Source of the DNA: Acidobacteriota bacterium | GTDB taxonomy: Bacteria > Acidobacteriota > Terriglobia > Terriglobales > Acidobacteriaceae | Assembly: GCA_021780075.1 (NCBI GenBank) | Contig: JAJXZL010000035.1 | Coordinates: 49,205 to 113,204 of the forward strand | DNA length: 64,000 nt | Direction: 5' to 3' | Shown: positions 34,645 through 44,233 of the stretch, piece after piece | Layout: each line of letters begins with the position of its first letter | Numbering within the stretch: position 1 is the first letter of the stretch | Translations under genes and position numbers: made by a program | Notes under the pieces: model-generated | The model's database searches: none | What the model was told of the DNA's origin: nothing | Seen by the model: the letters and a program-made list of their open reading frames with translations, nothing else

Positions 34645-36297
34645 ATGAAGAATGCGCTTCATTGCCTGCCGCTGTTTCTCGTATTGGCCGCGCCGTTTAC
34701 GTTTGCGCAAACCTCGGCACAAACTGCCGCATCGGGTACAGACCCGCTGGCGCCCACGCTCGGCGTCAAGTCGGCAGCCGAGATTGACCACGAGTGGCAG
34801 CAGTCCGTCAGCAAGTACGACGCCGAGCGAAACCGCCTTGTTGCCGAGGCTGAGAAGCAGGCCAATGACGGTCCCTTTCGCCCCGACTGGGCTTCGCTGA
34901 TGAAGTACCAGCAGCCGCAGTGGTACAAGGACGCGAAGTTTGGCATCTTCATTCACTGGGGTGTCTACTCCGTGCCTGCGGCGGAGAATGAGTGGTATCC
35001 GCGCAACATGTATCAGCCCGGCGAAGGCGCATACAAGAATTTCCACGAGCACTACGCCAACGGCAACCCCGCGCGCGGCTACAAAGATCTAATCCCGCTG
35101 TTTCGCGCCGAACACTTCGACGCCAGTGCCTGGGCAAAGCTGTTCAAGGAGTCGGGCGCGCAATACGTTGTTCCTGTGGCCGAGCACCATGATGGCTTCT
35201 CGATGTATGACTCCGGCCTCAGCGACTGGACCGTGGTCAAGATGGGGCCTAAGCGCGACACGCTGGGCGAACTGGCGAGTGCGATTCGTGCCGAGGGTCT
35301 GCATTTCGGGCTCAGCTCGCACCGTGCCGAGCACAACTTCTTCTATGACGGCGGCCGCGCGATTCGTTCTGACGTCAACGATCCGAAATATGCTTCGCTC
35401 TACGGCCCTGCGCACCAGTGGATCAGCGAGCAGGGCGGCCTGACGAATGACTGGACCTACGTGAGCCCAGCATGGACGCGCGACTGGCTCGCACGCGATA
35501 CCGAGCTCGTGGAGAAATATCATCCTGAGGTCGTCTACTTCGACTGGTGGATTGGCCAGCCCAGCTTCCGCAACACGGTCGCCGAGTTTGCCGCCTTCTA
35601 TTACAACTATGCCGCGGCCCACGGCTACACCGGCGTCATCGACTTCAAGGACTACTCGCTCAACTGGAAGGCCGGTGTGCGCGACTTTGAGCGCGGCCAG
35701 CAGGACCACATACTCCAGGACCACTGGCAGACCGACACCTCCATCAGCAATGCCAGCTGGGGCTACATCGAGCACGACACCTTCAAGACGCCGGAGTTCC
35801 TCATCCATCAGCTCGTCGACATTGTCAGCAAGAACGGCAACCTGCTGCTCAACTTCGGTCCGCGCTCTGACGGCACAATCCCCGATGAAGTCCAGGCGAC
35901 GCTTCGCGAGATCGGTGCCTGGCTCAAAGTGAATGGCGAGGCCATCTACGCGACCACACCGTGGAAGACCTTCGGCGAGGGGCCAACACAAGTGCAGGCC
36001 GGCGCCTTTCACGACACGGACACCAAGCCCTATACGACAGAGGATTTCCGCTTCACCGCCAAAGGCAGCACCGTGTACGCCATCGGCATGGCCTGCCCAA
36101 AAGATGGCAAAGCCACCATCCACTCTCTGGGCTGGGCGCATGAGGGCAGTGTGCTGCCCATCGCGTCAGTGCAGGTGTTGGGTTCGGCAGGGAAGGTCAC
36201 GTGGACGCAGGGCGCCGATGCGCTCGAGGTCACGCTGCCCAGCGGCGCGGCGTGCAAGCATGCCTATGTGCTCAAGTTGACACCCACGTCAAAATAG
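34645..36297 (+). CDS. Alpha-L-fucosidase, GH29, secreted
   Basis: The 550-residue protein has a signal peptide (PFTFAQTSA) and a GH29 catalytic barrel. Landmarks are WYKDAKFGIFIHWGVYSVPA, PVAEHHDGFSMYDS, HFGLSSHRAEHNFF and VVYFDWWIGQ, whose Asp is the likely nucleophile. A SKNGNLLLNFGPRSDG stretch precedes the C-terminal beta-sandwich. It would remove terminal alpha-L-fucose from glycans outside the cytoplasm. TACGAT lies eight bases before the ATG and no Shine-Dalgarno is visible. The next gene, a beta-barrel protein, follows after 143 bases. Confidence 0.93.
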   Translation: MKNALHCLPLFLVLAAPFTFAQTSAQTAASGTDPLAPTLGVKSAAEIDHEWQQSVSKYDAERNRLVAEAEKQANDGPFRPDWASLMKYQQPQWYKDAKFGIFIHWGVYSVPAAENEWYPRNMYQPGEGAYKNFHEHYANGNPARGYKDLIPLFRAEHFDASAWAKLFKESGAQYVVPVAEHHDGFSMYDSGLSDWTVVKMGPKRDTLGELASAIRAEGLHFGLSSHRAEHNFFYDGGRAIRSDVNDPKYASLYGPAHQWISEQGGLTNDWTYVSPAWTRDWLARDTELVEKYHPEVVYFDWWIGQPSFRNTVAEFAAFYYNYAAAHGYTGVIDFKDYSLNWKAGVRDFERGQQDHILQDHWQTDTSISNASWGYIEHDTFKTPEFLIHQLVDIVSKNGNLLLNFGPRSDGTIPDEVQATLREIGAWLKVNGEAIYATTPWKTFGEGPTQVQAGAFHDTDTKPYTTEDFRFTAKGSTVYAIGMACPKDGKATIHSLGWAHEGSVLPIASVQVLGSAGKVTWTQGADALEVTLPSGAACKHAYVLKLTPTSK

Positions 36298-36440
36298 AAT
36301 CATCTGCCGCTCACCACTGTGCGTGCAGTCCGTCCAACCGCGAGACGCAAAGCCAACACTGCCGGTAACGCGCACGAAAACGGATTGCACACTGCACCAC
36401 TGTTGCCTCGGCTTCGAATTCATCATCATGAGGTGACTGG

Positions 36441-37031
36441 ATGCTTCGCACTCTCTTCCTCGCGCTTCTTGCGGCGTCAGTATCGGCTGTGCCCATCGGC
36501 CTGTTCGCGCAGGCGGCGCCTGTCCATCGCCCTGCGGCGAACTACGAGCTGTATGGCGGCTACTCCTATGTGTTTCGCCCCTATGACCATACGCAGGACT
36601 TCCCTGTGAGTGGCGGTATGAATGGCTGGGAAGCATCCCTGCGCGTGCCGTTTCCCATCTTCGGTTCATGGCTTGGCATCAAGGGCGACGTGTCGGGCAG
36701 CTATCGCAATGACGCGCCGGTCTTCAATCCGCATGCGTATTTCTTTCTGCTCGGGCCGCAGATCTCGGCGCATCTGGGCAAGTCCACTGTCTTTGTGCAT
36801 GGGCTCGTAGGCAGCTCGCATTTGAATGATTCCGCCATTCCCAGCCTCAAGTCCAACTCGACGTTTGCTGTGGCCGTGGGCGGCGGCTTGGACTACGGCC
36901 TCTCGCATGCCCTCGCCTGGCGTGTGCAGGCCGACTACTACAACACCAATTTCCAATCGAACGACAATCAGATTCAGCAGATCGTCAATTCCAACGGGCG
37001 CGTGTCCACCGGGCTTGTGCTGCGCTTCTGA
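36441..37031 (+). CDS. Outer-membrane beta-barrel protein
   Basis: The 196-residue protein has a signal peptide (VPIGLFAQAAP) and an eight-strand porin-like pattern with alternating polar and aromatic residues: NYELYGGYSYVFRPYDH, GIKGDVSGSYRND, FFLLGPQISAHLG, VAVGGGLDYGL, LAWRVQADYYNT. It ends with the classical strand VSTGLVLRF, whose terminal Phe is the outer-membrane signal. A GAGGTGACTGG stretch precedes the ATG. Its function is unknown; the family includes OmpA-like small barrels. Confidence 0.8.
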   Translation: MLRTLFLALLAASVSAVPIGLFAQAAPVHRPAANYELYGGYSYVFRPYDHTQDFPVSGGMNGWEASLRVPFPIFGSWLGIKGDVSGSYRNDAPVFNPHAYFFLLGPQISAHLGKSTVFVHGLVGSSHLNDSAIPSLKSNSTFAVAVGGGLDYGLSHALAWRVQADYYNTNFQSNDNQIQQIVNSNGRVSTGLVLRF

Positions 37032-37247
37032 GGGCTGTATCACGAGACTGCGCTGCATCGCTTTCTCGACGCAGCATTCATTGAGACCTTCATCGGCAAT
37101 ACACAGGCTGTCATCGGCAGCAGTAACGCAGTGCAGCCGGGCCACACCGGGCTGGATGCCGCTCTCGATGGAAGCGGCGCAGGCGGCCCGCCGCGCCCTT
37201 GCACTATAGTGTCCAGAAGCACTTATCCCGCCGCAAAGGACCAACAC

Positions 37248-39131
37248 ATGGCACTGGATCGTCGAGGCTTTCTCACCGCCTGCAGCCGTGCAGGCATTGC
37301 TTCTCCATTGCTGCCCGGAGTTCTGTACACACTGGCCGTGCAGGCGCAGGAGGCCGCAGGTGCGGATCAGTCCAAACCGCCGGCGATCACGCCCGAAATC
37401 ATCGATCAGGCCGCGGTGTTGGCCGGTGTGGGTCCGTTCACCGCCGAGCAGAAGCAGATGATGATCGATGGACTGGTTGACGACAACGGCTCAGGCAAAG
37501 CGATCCGCAAGCTGAACCTTCCCAACTCTGTTGTGCCCGCGTTCGTGTTTCATCCACAATCGGCGGCGAAGGCCGGCTCCGGCGACAACTGTGCCAGGCA
37601 ATCGGATGCCAGCGCGAGCCACGAGCCGCAGGGCGTTCCAATAGCGGCCCCGGCGCGCATCGAGGACCTCGCCTTCGCCACCGTGACTGAACTCGGCACT
37701 CTGCTGCGCACCCGCAAGATCACCTCTCTCGCGCTTACGCAGATGTATCTTGCACGCCTGAAGCGCTACGACGGCGAGCTTCACTTCGTTATCACGCTCA
37801 CCGAGGAGCGAGCGCTGGCGCAGGCCAGAGCCGCCGATGCCGAGATGGCCGCAGGTAAATATCGCGGGCCACTGCACGGAATTCCCTGGGGCGCAAAGGA
37901 TCTGCTCGCCGTCAAAGGCTATCCCACAACATGGGGCGCGGGCGGCTTTGAACATCAGGTCATCGACGAGGATGCCACCGTGGTGCAGCGGCTGGATGCA
38001 GCCGGCGCCGTTCTCGTGGCCAAGCTCACCCTGGGCGCGCTGGCCATGGGCGATGTGTGGTTTGGCGGGCGCACGCGCAATCCGTGGAACCCGCGGCAGG
38101 GCTCAAGCGGCTCATCTGCCGGCCCGGCAAGCGCGGTGGCGGCGGGCTGCGTGGGCTTTGCCATCGGCTCAGAGACGCTTGGTTCCATCTCGTCTCCCTC
38201 CACACGCTGCGGCGTCACGGGTCTGCGGCCCACCTTCGGCTTTGTGCCGCGCACCGGCGCCATGGCGCTCAGTTGGACCATGGACAAACTCGGGCCCATC
38301 GCCCGCTCGGCAGAGGATTGTGCGCTGGTGCTCGCCGCTGTTGTTGGACCTGATGGCAAGGACACATCCGTCATACCCGCGCCGTTTGACTGGAATGGCG
38401 ACTGGCGCTCGCTGCACGTCGGCTATCTCAAGAGCGGCTTTGACCCCATTGAAGCTCTCAAGCTGCCTGCCGCGCCCGCTGATGAAACCGCAGAGCAGAA
38501 GTCCGAGCGCGAACGCCGCAACGCCGAGCGCAAGGCCACGCACGCACGCCGTGTCTATGACCAGCGCTACGACTTCGCCGCGCTCGAAAAACTGCGCGCG
38601 ATGGGAGTGAACCTTATTCCGCTGGAACTGCCCAGGCTGCCTTATGGCGCAATGGTTCCGCTGCTCACAGCAGAGGCCGCCGCCGCTTTCGACGAGCTGA
38701 CCATCACGGGCCGCGATCGCCTGCTCACCGCGCAGGGCCCGGAGGACTGGCCCAACGCTTTCCGCGTTGCGCGTTTTTATCCCGCCGTTGACTACATTCA
38801 GGCCAACCGTGCGCGCACACTGGCCGTCGAACAGGTCTCCGCACTGTTCCATCAGGTAGACATCATCGTGACGCCCACGCCGGGCGAGCAGCTCGTGGCC
38901 ACCAACCTTACCGGCCATCCTGCTCTCATTGTGCCCAACGGACTGCGCGGCGCGGATGCGCCCAGACCGCCAGAAACTGACACCGGCGACGAAGACAATA
39001 TCGGCGGGCCGGGCACGCCTGTTTCGCTCACGTTCCTCGCCGGACACTATCAGGATGCGAAGCTGGCCGCCTTTGGCCGCGCTTATCAGCAGGCCACAGG
39101 ATTCGACAAGCTGCACCCAAAGCTCAATTAG
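37248..39131 (+). CDS. Tat-exported amidase (amidase signature family)
   Basis: From the ATG at 37248 the product is 627 residues. The N-terminus has a Tat-type motif (DRRGFLTACSRAG). An N-terminal ~130-residue extension precedes the amidase domain. The catalytic Lys is in WGAKDLLAVKG, the cis-Ser in GSSGSSAGPASAVAAG and the nucleophile Ser in SETLGSISSPSTRCG. The family hydrolyses amides of many kinds. The ~25-residue Glu/Lys/Arg-rich insertion (AEQKSERERRNAERKATHAR) is unusual. The ABC ATPase start lies 8-23 bases after the stop, so the genes may be co-transcribed. AAAGGA precedes the ATG. Confidence 0.9.
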   Translation: MALDRRGFLTACSRAGIASPLLPGVLYTLAVQAQEAAGADQSKPPAITPEIIDQAAVLAGVGPFTAEQKQMMIDGLVDDNGSGKAIRKLNLPNSVVPAFVFHPQSAAKAGSGDNCARQSDASASHEPQGVPIAAPARIEDLAFATVTELGTLLRTRKITSLALTQMYLARLKRYDGELHFVITLTEERALAQARAADAEMAAGKYRGPLHGIPWGAKDLLAVKGYPTTWGAGGFEHQVIDEDATVVQRLDAAGAVLVAKLTLGALAMGDVWFGGRTRNPWNPRQGSSGSSAGPASAVAAGCVGFAIGSETLGSISSPSTRCGVTGLRPTFGFVPRTGAMALSWTMDKLGPIARSAEDCALVLAAVVGPDGKDTSVIPAPFDWNGDWRSLHVGYLKSGFDPIEALKLPAAPADETAEQKSERERRNAERKATHARRVYDQRYDFAALEKLRAMGVNLIPLELPRLPYGAMVPLLTAEAAAAFDELTITGRDRLLTAQGPEDWPNAFRVARFYPAVDYIQANRARTLAVEQVSALFHQVDIIVTPTPGEQLVATNLTGHPALIVPNGLRGADAPRPPETDTGDEDNIGGPGTPVSLTFLAGHYQDAKLAAFGRAYQQATGFDKLHPKLN

Positions 39132-39153
39132 CGCGGGCATGTACCATTTGGGC

Positions 39154-39957
39154 ATGGCGCTGGTTGAGGTGGAAGCGGTCTCAAAGAGCTATCCGCGGCG
39201 CGTGGGGCTGCGCACAGAGCAGCGCACCGTCGTGGACGACGTCTCGCTTACGGTCGAGGCGGGCGAGACGCTGGGGCTGGTAGGCGAGTCCGGCTCCGGC
39301 AAAACCACGCTGGCGCGCATGATCCTGGGGCTGGTTGCGCCCACCCGGGGCAGCATCCGCGTGGATTCCATCGATGTGGCGCACGCCACGCGCGGTGAGC
39401 TGCACAGCCTCCGCAGCCGGATGCAACCGGTTTTTCAGGATCCTTTTGCCGCCCTCAACCCGCGCATGAAGGTGCGGGAAATCGTCACCGAACCGTGGGC
39501 CATTCACGGTGTTGAACCGGGCATGAAAAAAGGCTCCGCCGCATTGCGAGCGCGCGCAGCGGAATTGCTGGCAAAGGTGGGTCTGGACGAGTCAGCCCTC
39601 GGCCGGTATCCGCACGAGTTCTCCGGCGGGCAGCGGCAGCGCATCAACATTGCACGCGCGCTGGCGCTGCGGCCAAGGCTCCTGATTCTGGATGAGCCCG
39701 TGTCCGCACTGGATGTAAGCGTGGGCGCACAGATTGTGAACCTGCTCCGCGACTTGCAGCGAGAGCACGGGCTCACGTATTTGTTCATCTCCCACTCCAT
39801 GCCGCTCGTGCGCTATCTCAGCACACGCATCGCGGTCATGCAGCACGGCAGGCTGGTGGAGACGGGCGAGGCCGAGGCGCTGTGCTCCGCGCCCCGCCAG
39901 GCTTACACGCGCCAACTGCTGGCGGCCACGCCGGAGTTGCCCACCGGCGCAGCCTGA
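39154..39957 (+). CDS. Oligopeptide-type ABC transporter ATP-binding protein
   Basis: The 267-residue protein has Walker A (GESGSGKTT), Q-loop ([15 protein letters not shown]), signature (FSGGQRQR), Walker B ([12 protein letters not shown]) and H-loop (LFISHSM). This is the Opp/Dpp F-subunit type, normally partnered by a D subunit and two permeases. None is in the window. An ATG at 39139 would add five residues. The gene sits right after the amidase. The C-terminal zinc/oligopeptide domain of this family is short here. It may serve a transporter encoded elsewhere. Confidence 0.88.
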   Translation: MALVEVEAVSKSYPRRVGLRTEQRTVVDDVSLTVEAGETLGLVGESGSGKTTLARMILGLVAPTRGSIRVDSIDVAHATRGELHSLRSRMQPVFQDPFAALNPRMKVREIVTEPWAIHGVEPGMKKGSAALRARAAELLAKVGLDESALGRYPHEFSGGQRQRINIARALALRPRLLILDEPVSALDVSVGAQIVNLLRDLQREHGLTYLFISHSMPLVRYLSTRIAVMQHGRLVETGEAEALCSAPRQAYTRQLLAATPELPTGAA

Positions 39958-39961
39958 GCAG

Positions 39962-40672
39962 TTAGTTTGGCTGAGCGGGCTGCGCCGGTTTGGCCGGAGT
40001 CGCAGGAGCCGCCGGAGGCACAGGCGTCACGGGAATATGCCCGGACGGAAGCGTGGTTCCAGGGTGAACCAGGTTGCCGCCAGGCATCACGGTCGGGTGA
40101 TTCGCCGGCATCACGATGTCGGTCATGCCCACCAGTTCAATGTCAAAAATCAGGTCGGACTTTGGCGGAATGCCCGGCCGTCCGCGCTCACCGTAGGCCA
40201 GTTGCCACGGGATGAACAGGCGGCGCTTGCCGCCAACCTTCATGCCGTGGAAGCCCTGATCGAAGCCCGGAATCACGCGGCCAAAGCCCTGTGGAAAGCT
40301 GATGGGCTGCGGCTCGCCCTTCTTCGGTTTGCCGTCGGGACCCATGACCGGCATGCCATCCGGTCCCATGACGGGGTGGTCAAACGACGAGTCGAACTTG
40401 TGCCCATCGGCAGCGAGCCAGCCCGTGTAGTTCACCTTGTATACCTTGTTCGGCTCGGCAGGTGCGCCTGTACCGATCTTGATTTCCTCATAGCGCAGCG
40501 AGAAGGCGGTCTTGGTGACGCCATGCACGGGAGGCACGCCCGGTGGCAGCTTGGCGCCTGTGGTTACAGAGTGGGTAATGGTGGGCTTGGCGGTTGTGGC
40601 AGGCTTGGTGGCAGTTTGAGCAGCTGCGGCTGTGCTGGCCGCTACGAACAGGACGAAAAGAAATTGTTTCAT
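39962..40672 (-). CDS. Secreted FKBP-type peptidyl-prolyl isomerase
   Basis: The 236-residue protein has a signal peptide (FVLFVAASTAAAAQT), a Thr/Pro-rich spacer, and an FKBP domain (VYKVNYTGWLAADGHKFDSS; FPQGFGRVIPGFDQGFHGMKVGGKRRLFIP; YGERGRPGIPPKSDLIFDIELVGM). Between the first strands and the core lies a duplicated loop, VMGPDGMPVMGPDGKPKKG. The C-terminus is a long Pro/Ala/Gln tail (TPVPPAAPATPAKPAQPAQ). The ATG at 40672 is chosen because it starts the signal peptide. The role is probably folding of exported proteins. Confidence 0.9.
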   Translation of the reverse strand: MKQFLFVLFVAASTAAAAQTATKPATTAKPTITHSVTTGAKLPPGVPPVHGVTKTAFSLRYEEIKIGTGAPAEPNKVYKVNYTGWLAADGHKFDSSFDHPVMGPDGMPVMGPDGKPKKGEPQPISFPQGFGRVIPGFDQGFHGMKVGGKRRLFIPWQLAYGERGRPGIPPKSDLIFDIELVGMTDIVMPANHPTVMPGGNLVHPGTTLPSGHIPVTPVPPAAPATPAKPAQPAQPN

Positions 40673-40712
40673 TGCGTAGGATAACTCCGGTTTGATTCTC
40701 ATCGGGAGTGTA

Positions 40713-41873
40713 TCAGGCATGCCCTGCCAACAGTCCCGCCAGCAGCGCGGTACGCGGAGCCAGATGCTCGATCAGAATGGATTCGTGGCTGGCGTGCGCA
40801 CCATCGCCCACCGCGCCCATGCCGTCCAGCGTGGGAATGCCGAGCGCCGAGGTGAAGTTGCCGTCGGAGGCGCCACCGGTTGCGGCTTCATCCAGCGCGA
40901 AGCCCAACTCTGCTGCGAGTGCGCGGGCCTGCTGATAGAGGCGCACTGTGCCGCGGGTGCGCTCCATGGGAGGACGATTGATGCCGCCAGTCACCGCAAG
41001 CGAGCAGCGCTTGTCCGCCGCCTTGAGCGCGGCAAATTTGTGTTCCATGCGCGCCCCATCGGCCTTGCGTGCGATACGCACATCCACTTCCGCCCAGGCT
41101 TCGGCGGGGATCACATTGGTTTTGGAGCCGCCTCCGGCTAAACCCACACTCACCGTCAGGCCGCGCTTCAGGTCAGTCCAGCCGCTCACCGTCTCCACTA
41201 CGCGGGCCAGTTCGCGCAGGGCGCTTGCACCCTTCTCAAAGTCCACTCCCGCGTGAGCCGCCACGCCCCGGATGTCGATGCGCCAGTTGCCGGTGCCTTT
41301 GCGGGCAGTCTTGTAGGCGACGCCCTGTGCCGGCTCCAGCACATAGACGGCGGAACAACCCGCTGCAAGCTTCTCTGTGATGGGTCGCGAAACAGGGCTG
41401 CCGATTTCTTCCTCGGTGTTCAGCAGCAGTATGATTTCCCGCTCCAGCAGGTCTGCCTCCGTCAGCATCTCGAGTGCTGTTAGAGCCATGGCAACGCCAG
41501 CCTTCATGTCCAGCGTGCCCGGACCCCACAGTCTTCCTTCGCTCACCCGGCAGGGCATGCGCTTGAGCGTGCCGAGGGGCCAGACGGTGTCCAGGTGGCC
41601 CAGCAGCAGAATCCGTCCGGCCTTTGACTTCTGTCCGAAGCGCGCCTCCAAAACATCGCCAAAGCGGCGCTGCTTGTGCAACTTGACCATCCCGCCCAGT
41701 TCGCTGGCCCGTGCTGCCGCCATCGCCACGCAGTCGTCCACGGCAGCTTTGTTGTCTGAGGGCGATTCGATCAGCACAAGCTTCCGAGTCAGGTCCAGCA
41801 GAGCGGACTCCTTGCGCCGGGCTCCGGCCAGCAACGCACGCGTCGGTACGGGAATATCAGAAGCTACGGGCAT
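40713..41873 (-). CDS. M20 family metallopeptidase (carboxypeptidase G-like)
   Basis: The 386-residue protein has the di-zinc site of M20 enzymes: LLGHLDTVWP (His, Asp), the LDMKAGVAMALTALEML bridging Asp, LLNTEEEIGS (catalytic Glu and ligand), and the last His in DGAHASHESI. The middle ~110 residues (KTARKGTGNWRIDIRGVAAHAG onward) form the dimerisation domain. The closest type is glutamate carboxypeptidase/ArgE-like, which removes C-terminal or acyl groups. AAAGGAC before the ATG supports the start. It ends 41 bases before the FKBP gene, on the same strand. Confidence 0.9.
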   Translation of the reverse strand: MPVASDIPVPTRALLAGARRKESALLDLTRKLVLIESPSDNKAAVDDCVAMAAARASELGGMVKLHKQRRFGDVLEARFGQKSKAGRILLLGHLDTVWPLGTLKRMPCRVSEGRLWGPGTLDMKAGVAMALTALEMLTEADLLEREIILLLNTEEEIGSPVSRPITEKLAAGCSAVYVLEPAQGVAYKTARKGTGNWRIDIRGVAAHAGVDFEKGASALRELARVVETVSGWTDLKRGLTVSVGLAGGGSKTNVIPAEAWAEVDVRIARKADGARMEHKFAALKAADKRCSLAVTGGINRPPMERTRGTVRLYQQARALAAELGFALDEAATGGASDGNFTSALGIPTLDGMGAVGDGAHASHESILIEHLAPRTALLAGLLAGHA

Positions 41874-41989
41874 AGCAAGTCCTTTCAGGCGGGGTGTGCC
41901 GGCTAAGCCGGAGACCTTCTGATTCTAAGGGTTAGCGGGCATTTCTGCTTGCTGTTCCGCTCCTGAATGATGGCGTACGATACCCAGAG

Positions 41990-42007
41990 TGTGGCAAAAA
42001 TGCCACA
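41990..42007. promoter_or_regulatory. Perfect inverted repeat upstream of lpxC
   Basis: TGTGGCA-AAAA-TGCCACA is a perfect 7-bp dyad, 68 bases before the lpxC start and 117 bases from the divergent M20 start. It could be an operator or a small RNA hairpin. Confidence 0.5.
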
Positions 42008-42018
42008 AGACGGATTTG

Positions 42019-42037
42019 TAGATTAGAGGCTAATCTA
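42019..42037. promoter_or_regulatory. Second perfect inverted repeat upstream of lpxC
   Basis: TAGATTA-GAGGC-TAATCTA is a perfect 7-bp dyad with a 5-base spacer, 11 bases after the first dyad and 38 bases before the lpxC start. The arm sequences of the two dyads are unrelated. Confidence 0.5.
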
Positions 42038-42075
42038 AGCACTGCATACGTTTTCCGCAGTCGGAGAAGTTCATT

Positions 42076-43008
42076 TTGGCGCCATCAGCACACTTGGAAC
42101 AGACAATTGTCGAGACCCTGGAATTTACAGGTGTGGGGTTACATTCCGGCGCGTCCGTGACCATGCGTCTGCTGCCCGCGCCAGCTGGCTCGGGCATCGT
42201 TTTTCGCCGAACAGATCTGGACAACTTCGAGATTCCCGCCATTGGCCGCAACGTGGCCAAGGTCAGCTACGCCACCAGCCTGATGCGCCAGGGCGTGCTC
42301 ATCTCCACCACGGAGCACCTGCTCTCCGCGCTGATCGGTATGGGCGTGGACAACGCGATTGTCGAGTTGGACAATTTGGAGCTGCCCATTCTGGATGGCA
42401 GCGCGCTGCCTTATGTGGAGGCGTTTCAGCGCGTGGGCATCCGCACGCAGCGCCGCCGTCGCGAATACCTCCGCGTACTGCGGCCTGTTGAGGTGCGCGA
42501 AGGCGACAAATTCATCGGTGTCTATCCTGGCTCCGGTTATCGCATTGAGTACACCATCGACTTCCCGGCGCCAATCGGACAACAGCGCGCGAGTGTTGAC
42601 CTGGCTGCCGAAACCTATGGCACATTCATTGCCGCCGCACGCACCTTCGGCTACAAGGCCGATGAGCAGCGCCTGCGCGACATGGGACTGATCCGCGGCG
42701 CAAGCCCTGAGAACGCGATTGTGCTGGGGCCGAAGGGGCCGGAGAATGGCCCGCTGCGCTTCAGCGATGAGTATGTTCGCCACAAGGTGCTGGATCTGAT
42801 TGGCGATCTGGCGCTGGCTGGACGGCGCATTGAGGGCCATGTGGTTGCCGAGCGTGCCGGGCACGCCATGCACACCGCGCTCGTGTCGCGCCTGCTGAAA
42901 GACCGGTCTGCATGGGAGTTGGCACATGTGCCCGTGACAGCCGCATCGGCCGGGGCAACCAGCCTGCGCGGAACTGCCATCGGCAGCCCCGCGCTGATGG
43001 GCGCGTAG
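42076..43008 (+). CDS. lpxC: UDP-3-O-acyl-N-acetylglucosamine deacetylase
   Basis: LpxC catalyses the committed step of lipid A synthesis, so the organism makes an outer membrane with LPS-like lipid. The 310-residue product has all zinc-site motifs: TTEHLLSALIGMG (first His), FSDEYVRHKVLDLIGDLAL (second His and Asp) and ERAGHAMHT (third His). The lipid-binding EFTGVGLHSG front is typical. The likely start is TTG at 42076, supported by GGAGAAG seven bases upstream; no in-frame ATG precedes the conserved front. Two perfect inverted repeats lie 38-86 bases upstream. lpxA, lpxD and fabZ are not nearby. Confidence 0.95.
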   Translation: MAPSAHLEQTIVETLEFTGVGLHSGASVTMRLLPAPAGSGIVFRRTDLDNFEIPAIGRNVAKVSYATSLMRQGVLISTTEHLLSALIGMGVDNAIVELDNLELPILDGSALPYVEAFQRVGIRTQRRRREYLRVLRPVEVREGDKFIGVYPGSGYRIEYTIDFPAPIGQQRASVDLAAETYGTFIAAARTFGYKADEQRLRDMGLIRGASPENAIVLGPKGPENGPLRFSDEYVRHKVLDLIGDLALAGRRIEGHVVAERAGHAMHTALVSRLLKDRSAWELAHVPVTAASAGATSLRGTAIGSPALMGA

Positions 43009-43050
43009 AGCGCGGCTTCTCGCCTCGCCGCTACCCCCAGTCGTAAAGAC

Positions 43051-44181
43051 TTACAAAAACAAAATGCACATCGGAGTGGCCGCGGCAAAACTCTTGCCCT
43101 CATTGGCCAGCTCGCCGGTTTCGGTATTGCGCGCAAAGACGCTCAGCAGATTCGAGTCCTGGTTGGCCACCAGCATCCAGCGTTCGGTGGGGTCCAGCGT
43201 AAAGTTGCGCGGAATCTTGCCGCCGCAGTTGGAGCGTTTCATCGGCGTCAGCGCGCCGGTCTTCGGGTCGGCCTTGAAGCTGTAGAGGAAATTGTTGTCG
43301 CGATTGGCAAAGTAGACGAAGCGTCCGTCGCGTGTAATGACCGTGTCACAGCCGCGCGTGGGGCCGTGATATCCCTCCGGCAGCAGGTGGAATCGCGCCT
43401 GCAGAGAGAAGCTGCCGTCAGCCTTGTTCCACTCCAGCACTTCCACCACTGAAACCAGCTCGTACATGCAATAAGCGGTGTGGCCGTTGGGGTGAAAGTG
43501 CAGTGTGCGCGGGCCCGAGCCGGGCTGGCCGTGATACGCGCCCGCTGCGACAAGGTGGGCGTTATCCGCGTCAAGGCGATAGATGTGAATCATGTCGCCG
43601 CCTAGATCGTTGATGTAGGCGAAACGGTTGTCGGGCGAGAAAGAGCAGAAGTGGGCGTGCGCGCTCTCCTGACGGTCCTTGTTGGGGCCATGCGCTGTGT
43701 AGTGCTCTGTCCATACTGCGGAACTGAGCTTGCCGTCGGTGACAAGAAAACTGGCAGCGCCGCCACCGCCGTAGTCGGCAGAGAGCAGCACGCGTCCGGT
43801 GTGATCAAGACCCACGTGGCAGGTGCCTTTGGCTGCCGAGTTTTGCGTGGAAAGTGGATGCAGCGCGCCGCTCTTCACGCTGAAGCTGGCTACTTCGCCT
43901 GTAGGCTTGCCGTTGAAGCTGTCCACCTCGCAGGCTGCGTAGAGATACTCACGGCCGGGAGAGAAAGTGATCCAGTCGACGGTGTCGATTTTGGCGGCGA
44001 CGCCGGCGGGCGAGAGTTCGCCCTTAGCGGAGTCCCAGTCATAGGCCAGGATACCGGTGGGTGTGCCGGAAGCAACAAAGACGCGTTGGCGGGCTGGGGC
44101 GGCGAAACTGGGCGAAGCGGCTGCTGCAAGAGTAGCGGCGGAAGCAGTCATAAGAAAGTCGCGGCGGGAGAGTTTGTCCAT
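43051..44181 (-). CDS. Tat-exported lactonase family protein (6-phosphogluconolactonase-like propeller)
   Basis: The 376-residue protein starts with a Tat signal (LSRRDFLMTASAATLAAAASPSFAAP) and forms a seven-bladed propeller of the YbhE/cycloisomerase type: VASGTPTGILAYDWDSAKGEL, HVGLDHTGRVLLSADYGGG, HAHFCSFSPDNRFAYINDLGGD, LHFHPNGHTAYCMYEL, PRNFTLDPTERWMLVANQDSN. Cytoplasmic family members open 6-phosphogluconolactone; export here suggests a different lactone or a binding role. It is last in a minus-strand set of three co-directional genes, 52 bases after the 88-residue protein gene. GACAAT lies ten bases before the ATG. Confidence 0.88.
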   Translation of the reverse strand: MDKLSRRDFLMTASAATLAAAASPSFAAPARQRVFVASGTPTGILAYDWDSAKGELSPAGVAAKIDTVDWITFSPGREYLYAACEVDSFNGKPTGEVASFSVKSGALHPLSTQNSAAKGTCHVGLDHTGRVLLSADYGGGGAASFLVTDGKLSSAVWTEHYTAHGPNKDRQESAHAHFCSFSPDNRFAYINDLGGDMIHIYRLDADNAHLVAAGAYHGQPGSGPRTLHFHPNGHTAYCMYELVSVVEVLEWNKADGSFSLQARFHLLPEGYHGPTRGCDTVITRDGRFVYFANRDNNFLYSFKADPKTGALTPMKRSNCGGKIPRNFTLDPTERWMLVANQDSNLLSVFARNTETGELANEGKSFAAATPMCILFL

Positions 44182-44233
44182 GGCACCAGCGATTGTCGCC
44201 GATAGAGCGGTGCAAGCGCCAGCGACGGGGAAT

